Below are positions 62,488 to 64,000 of a DNA stretch of 64,000 bases, piece by piece. Positions within the stretch are counted from its first letter, which is position 1. Each line of letters begins with the position of its first letter. The notes below the pieces were generated by a model, which did no database searches, had not been told where the DNA came from, and saw only the letters and a list, made by a program, of their open reading frames with translations. This DNA is from JBBQNR01 sp963774075 (GTDB taxonomy: Bacteria; Actinomycetota; Thermoleophilia; Solirubrobacterales; JBBDJG01): positions 496,001 to 560,000 of the forward strand of contig CAVZDP010000005.1 of assembly GCA_963774075.1 (NCBI GenBank). The letters run 5' to 3'. Both the position numbers and the translations under genes were made by a program.

Positions 62488-63544
62488 CGCCGGCAGATTC
62501 GAATCTTGCCAGGAGGGCCGCGTGGTCGAGGCGCTCGAATGCCCTCACGACCTGCGGGTCGAACTGGCTCCCGGCCAGCGACCGGATCTCCGCCACGCTC
62601 TCTTCGAGAGTCAGCGCCTCCCTGTAGGGGCGGGCGTGGGCCAGCGCGTCGAAGGTGTCGGCGACCGCGACGACCCGCGCTGCGAGCGGGACCTGCTCAC
62701 CGTGCAGGCCGCGCGGGTAGCCCTTGCCGTCCCAGCGCTCGTGGTGCGCGAGCACGATCTGCTCGGCCATCCCCAGCAATGGTGACGAGCTGCCGGCGAG
62801 GATCGAGTGGCCGATCTCGACGTGGCTCTCCATGACGGAGGTCTCCTCGCTGGTCAGCCTTCCCCGCTTCAGCAGGATGCTTTCGGGTACTCCGATCTTG
62901 CCGACGTCGTGCAGCGGTGCCGCGTGCCTTATCAGCTCCACCGTTTCGCGACCGAGTCCGAGCTCCCTGGCGATCTCGGCGGAGGTGCGCCCTATCCGCT
63001 GCGGATGCTGGCCGCCGTCGTCGTCGCGGTACTCCGCCGCGCGAGCGAGGCGGCGCAGAACGTCGAGGCGCGCCTCGTGAAGGTCCTGGGTGTGCGCGTC
63101 GATCTCCTGCTCGAGCAGCAGGTTGCGTTTTCGAAGCTCTAGCTGTGCGTAGCGCATCTCCAGCAGGTTCCTGATGCGGAGGAGGACCTCGGTGCGATCG
63201 AAGGGCCTTGTCACGAAGTCCTTGGCGCCCTCCGAGAGCGCCTCTTCGATGCGGGCACCGTCGTCGCCGCTGATGGCGAGGATCGGGAACCACCGTCCCT
63301 CGAGCCATGGGCGAAGGAGCCTCATCACCTCGAGCCCGTCCGGCTCTGTCACGTCGAGGTTGAGGACGATCAGGTCCGGCGGGACGCGCGAGCACAGGCC
63401 GACCACCTGCGAGGAGTCCCACGTGGAGCGCAGGGCGGCGTAGCCTGCCTCCGACAGCAACCGCTCGAGAGTCCCGCGGCTCTGCGTGTCGTCGTCGACG
63501 ATCAGGATCTGTGCCCTGCTGATGGCGTTTGTATCCGAGACCAT
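62459..63544 (-). CDS. Pseudo-receiver plus HD-GYP domain protein
   Basis: This 361-residue protein has an N-terminal CheY-like receiver (1-125), a coiled linker (130-165) and an HD-GYP phosphodiesterase domain (165-340). The HD-GYP part is intact (HAAPLHDVGKIG, HVEIGHSIL, AHHERWDGKGYPRGLHGEQVPLAARVVAVADTFDAL), so it probably degrades cyclic di-GMP. In the receiver the phosphoacceptor is Asn62 (LIVLNLDV) rather than Asp, and the conserved Lys is Arg (VTRPF); only VDDD remains. It is therefore unlikely to be switched by ordinary phosphorylation. Confidence 0.9.
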   Translation of the reverse strand: MVSDTNAISRAQILIVDDDTQSRGTLERLLSEAGYAALRSTWDSSQVVGLCSRVPPDLIVLNLDVTEPDGLEVMRLLRPWLEGRWFPILAISGDDGARIEEALSEGAKDFVTRPFDRTEVLLRIRNLLEMRYAQLELRKRNLLLEQEIDAHTQDLHEARLDVLRRLARAAEYRDDDGGQHPQRIGRTSAEIARELGLGRETVELIRHAAPLHDVGKIGVPESILLKRGRLTSEETSVMESHVEIGHSILAGSSSPLLGMAEQIVLAHHERWDGKGYPRGLHGEQVPLAARVVAVADTFDALAHARPYREALTLEESVAEIRSLAGSQFDPQVVRAFERLDHAALLARFESAGASSGPAVRG

Positions 63545-63620
63545 GCCCGATCAATGATCGGCCGGTGAGGTCCGGGGCTTGAAGCTGGCACCCCTGCTGG
63601 GCGATGGCGGCCGCGAGGAG

Positions 63621-63704
63621 TGCCCGGGGTGGGAGTCGAACCCACAAGCCCCTAGGGGCAGCGGGGTTTAAGCCCGCCCTGTATGCCATTTCCAGCACCC
63701 GGGC
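63621..63704 (-). tRNA. tRNA-Leu (anticodon UAA)
   Basis: The minus strand folds into a class II tRNA: acceptor GCCCGGG with CCCGGGC, anticodon loop CTTAAAC, a long variable arm around GCCCCTAGGGGC, and T arm GTGGG-TTCGACT-CCCAC. CCA is not encoded. The anticodon TAA and the long variable arm identify tRNA-Leu. Confidence 0.93.
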
Positions 63705-63797
63705 GCAGGGCGGCCTACTTTAGATGACCAGCGCTCCGGCGCCGCGAAACTTGCCTGCTGCTAGGTTGTTTTCAAGGTCGGGTACCCCCTCACCGGC

Positions 63798-64000
63798 ATG
63801 GACAGCACCACCGTCAAACAGTCGCGCACGGGCCTGCTCGCAGGCAGGTCGCCCCTGCTTCGGCTTCAGTCCGACGAGCGGCTGATCGCCCTCATCCGCG
63901 CCGGCAACGACGGCGCATTCGAGCACCTCTTCGAGCGCTACCGCTCGCGCCTGCTCGGCTTCTGCCGCCACATGCTCGGCTCGAAGGAGGACGCCGAGGA
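63798..64000 (+). CDS. RNA polymerase sigma factor (ECF-like), N-terminal part
   Basis: The frame starts at ATG and runs out of the window after about 67 codons. After a 24-residue leader it shows the sigma-70 region 2.1 pattern: DERLIALIRAGNDGAFEHLFERYRSRLLGFCRHMLGSKEDAEE, typical of ECF sigma factors. The promoter-binding helices and region 4 lie beyond the edge. The neighbouring tRNA-Leu reads divergently. Confidence 0.85.
   Translation, partial: MDSTTVKQSRTGLLAGRSPLLRLQSDERLIALIRAGNDGAFEHLFERYRSRLLGFCRHMLGSKEDAE

Overview
This 64 kb window is GC-rich bacterial DNA, almost certainly from an actinobacterium. My best guess is a Solirubrobacterales/Thermoleophilia-type organism. That is inferred from the codon use, an initiator tRNA with a C1-U72 mismatch, a CGAAC-N4-GTTCG LexA box, an actinobacterial-style c-di-AMP riboswitch, and an extracellular C-terminal module that I associate with that group. 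No rRNA or CRISPR array is visible. Genes are packed tightly on both strands, and many use GTG or TTG starts.

Positions 1-27,300 are ordinary chromosome: SDR dehydrogenases, an FKBP lipoprotein, RecQ, a CYTH protein beside a holin-like membrane protein, an acyltransferase, an amine oxidase, a large secreted S15-type hydrolase, AlkZ-like and Ogt DNA-repair proteins, an alpha/beta-hydrolase fused to an adenylate cyclase, a ZIP transporter, and a PII-Amt ammonium operon. Several decayed genes lie among them: a 5'-truncated DUF1428 gene, colliding stubs of a formylglycine-generating enzyme and a UPF0104-type membrane protein, and a dehalogenase-like gene that has lost its cap region. A c-di-AMP (ydaO-type) riboswitch precedes a secreted protein with RTX-like repeats.

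Positions 27,576-42,742 form a compound integration region at one initiator tRNA-fMet gene. A complete tRNA lies at 42,669-42,742. A 48-bp copy of its 3' half lies at 31,316-31,363, and an older degenerate copy lies at 27,576-27,614. The inner 11.4 kb element encodes a tyrosine integrase, an excisionase-like protein, a P-loop replication ATPase, an HNH protein, large terminase, portal, a fused prohead protease-capsid (frameshifted in a C6 tract) and a head-tail connector. It has no tail, tape-measure or lysis genes. This resembles a capsid-encoding, tail-less phage satellite, although a deleted prophage is the main alternative. It carries a secreted beta-propeller gene as apparent cargo. The outer segment (27.6-31.3 kb) holds a UV endonuclease, an MpaB-type oxygenase and small stress-like proteins, and may be an older island.

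Positions 42,743-64,000 return to chromosome. They include an MBL-fold protein, a PNPOx-like protein, a nitrilase-family hydrolase, a LexA-controlled mutagenesis cassette (ImuB, DUF6504, DnaE2), a hemolysin III protein, a secreted sulfatase, a Ppx/GppA phosphatase, a second hydrolase-cyclase fusion, a ThDP enzyme divergent from MobA, a fatty-acid hydroxylase, a frameshifted FAH-family hydratase, an NTF2-MBL fusion, a pseudo-receiver HD-GYP protein, tRNA-Leu(UAA), and the start of a sigma factor gene.
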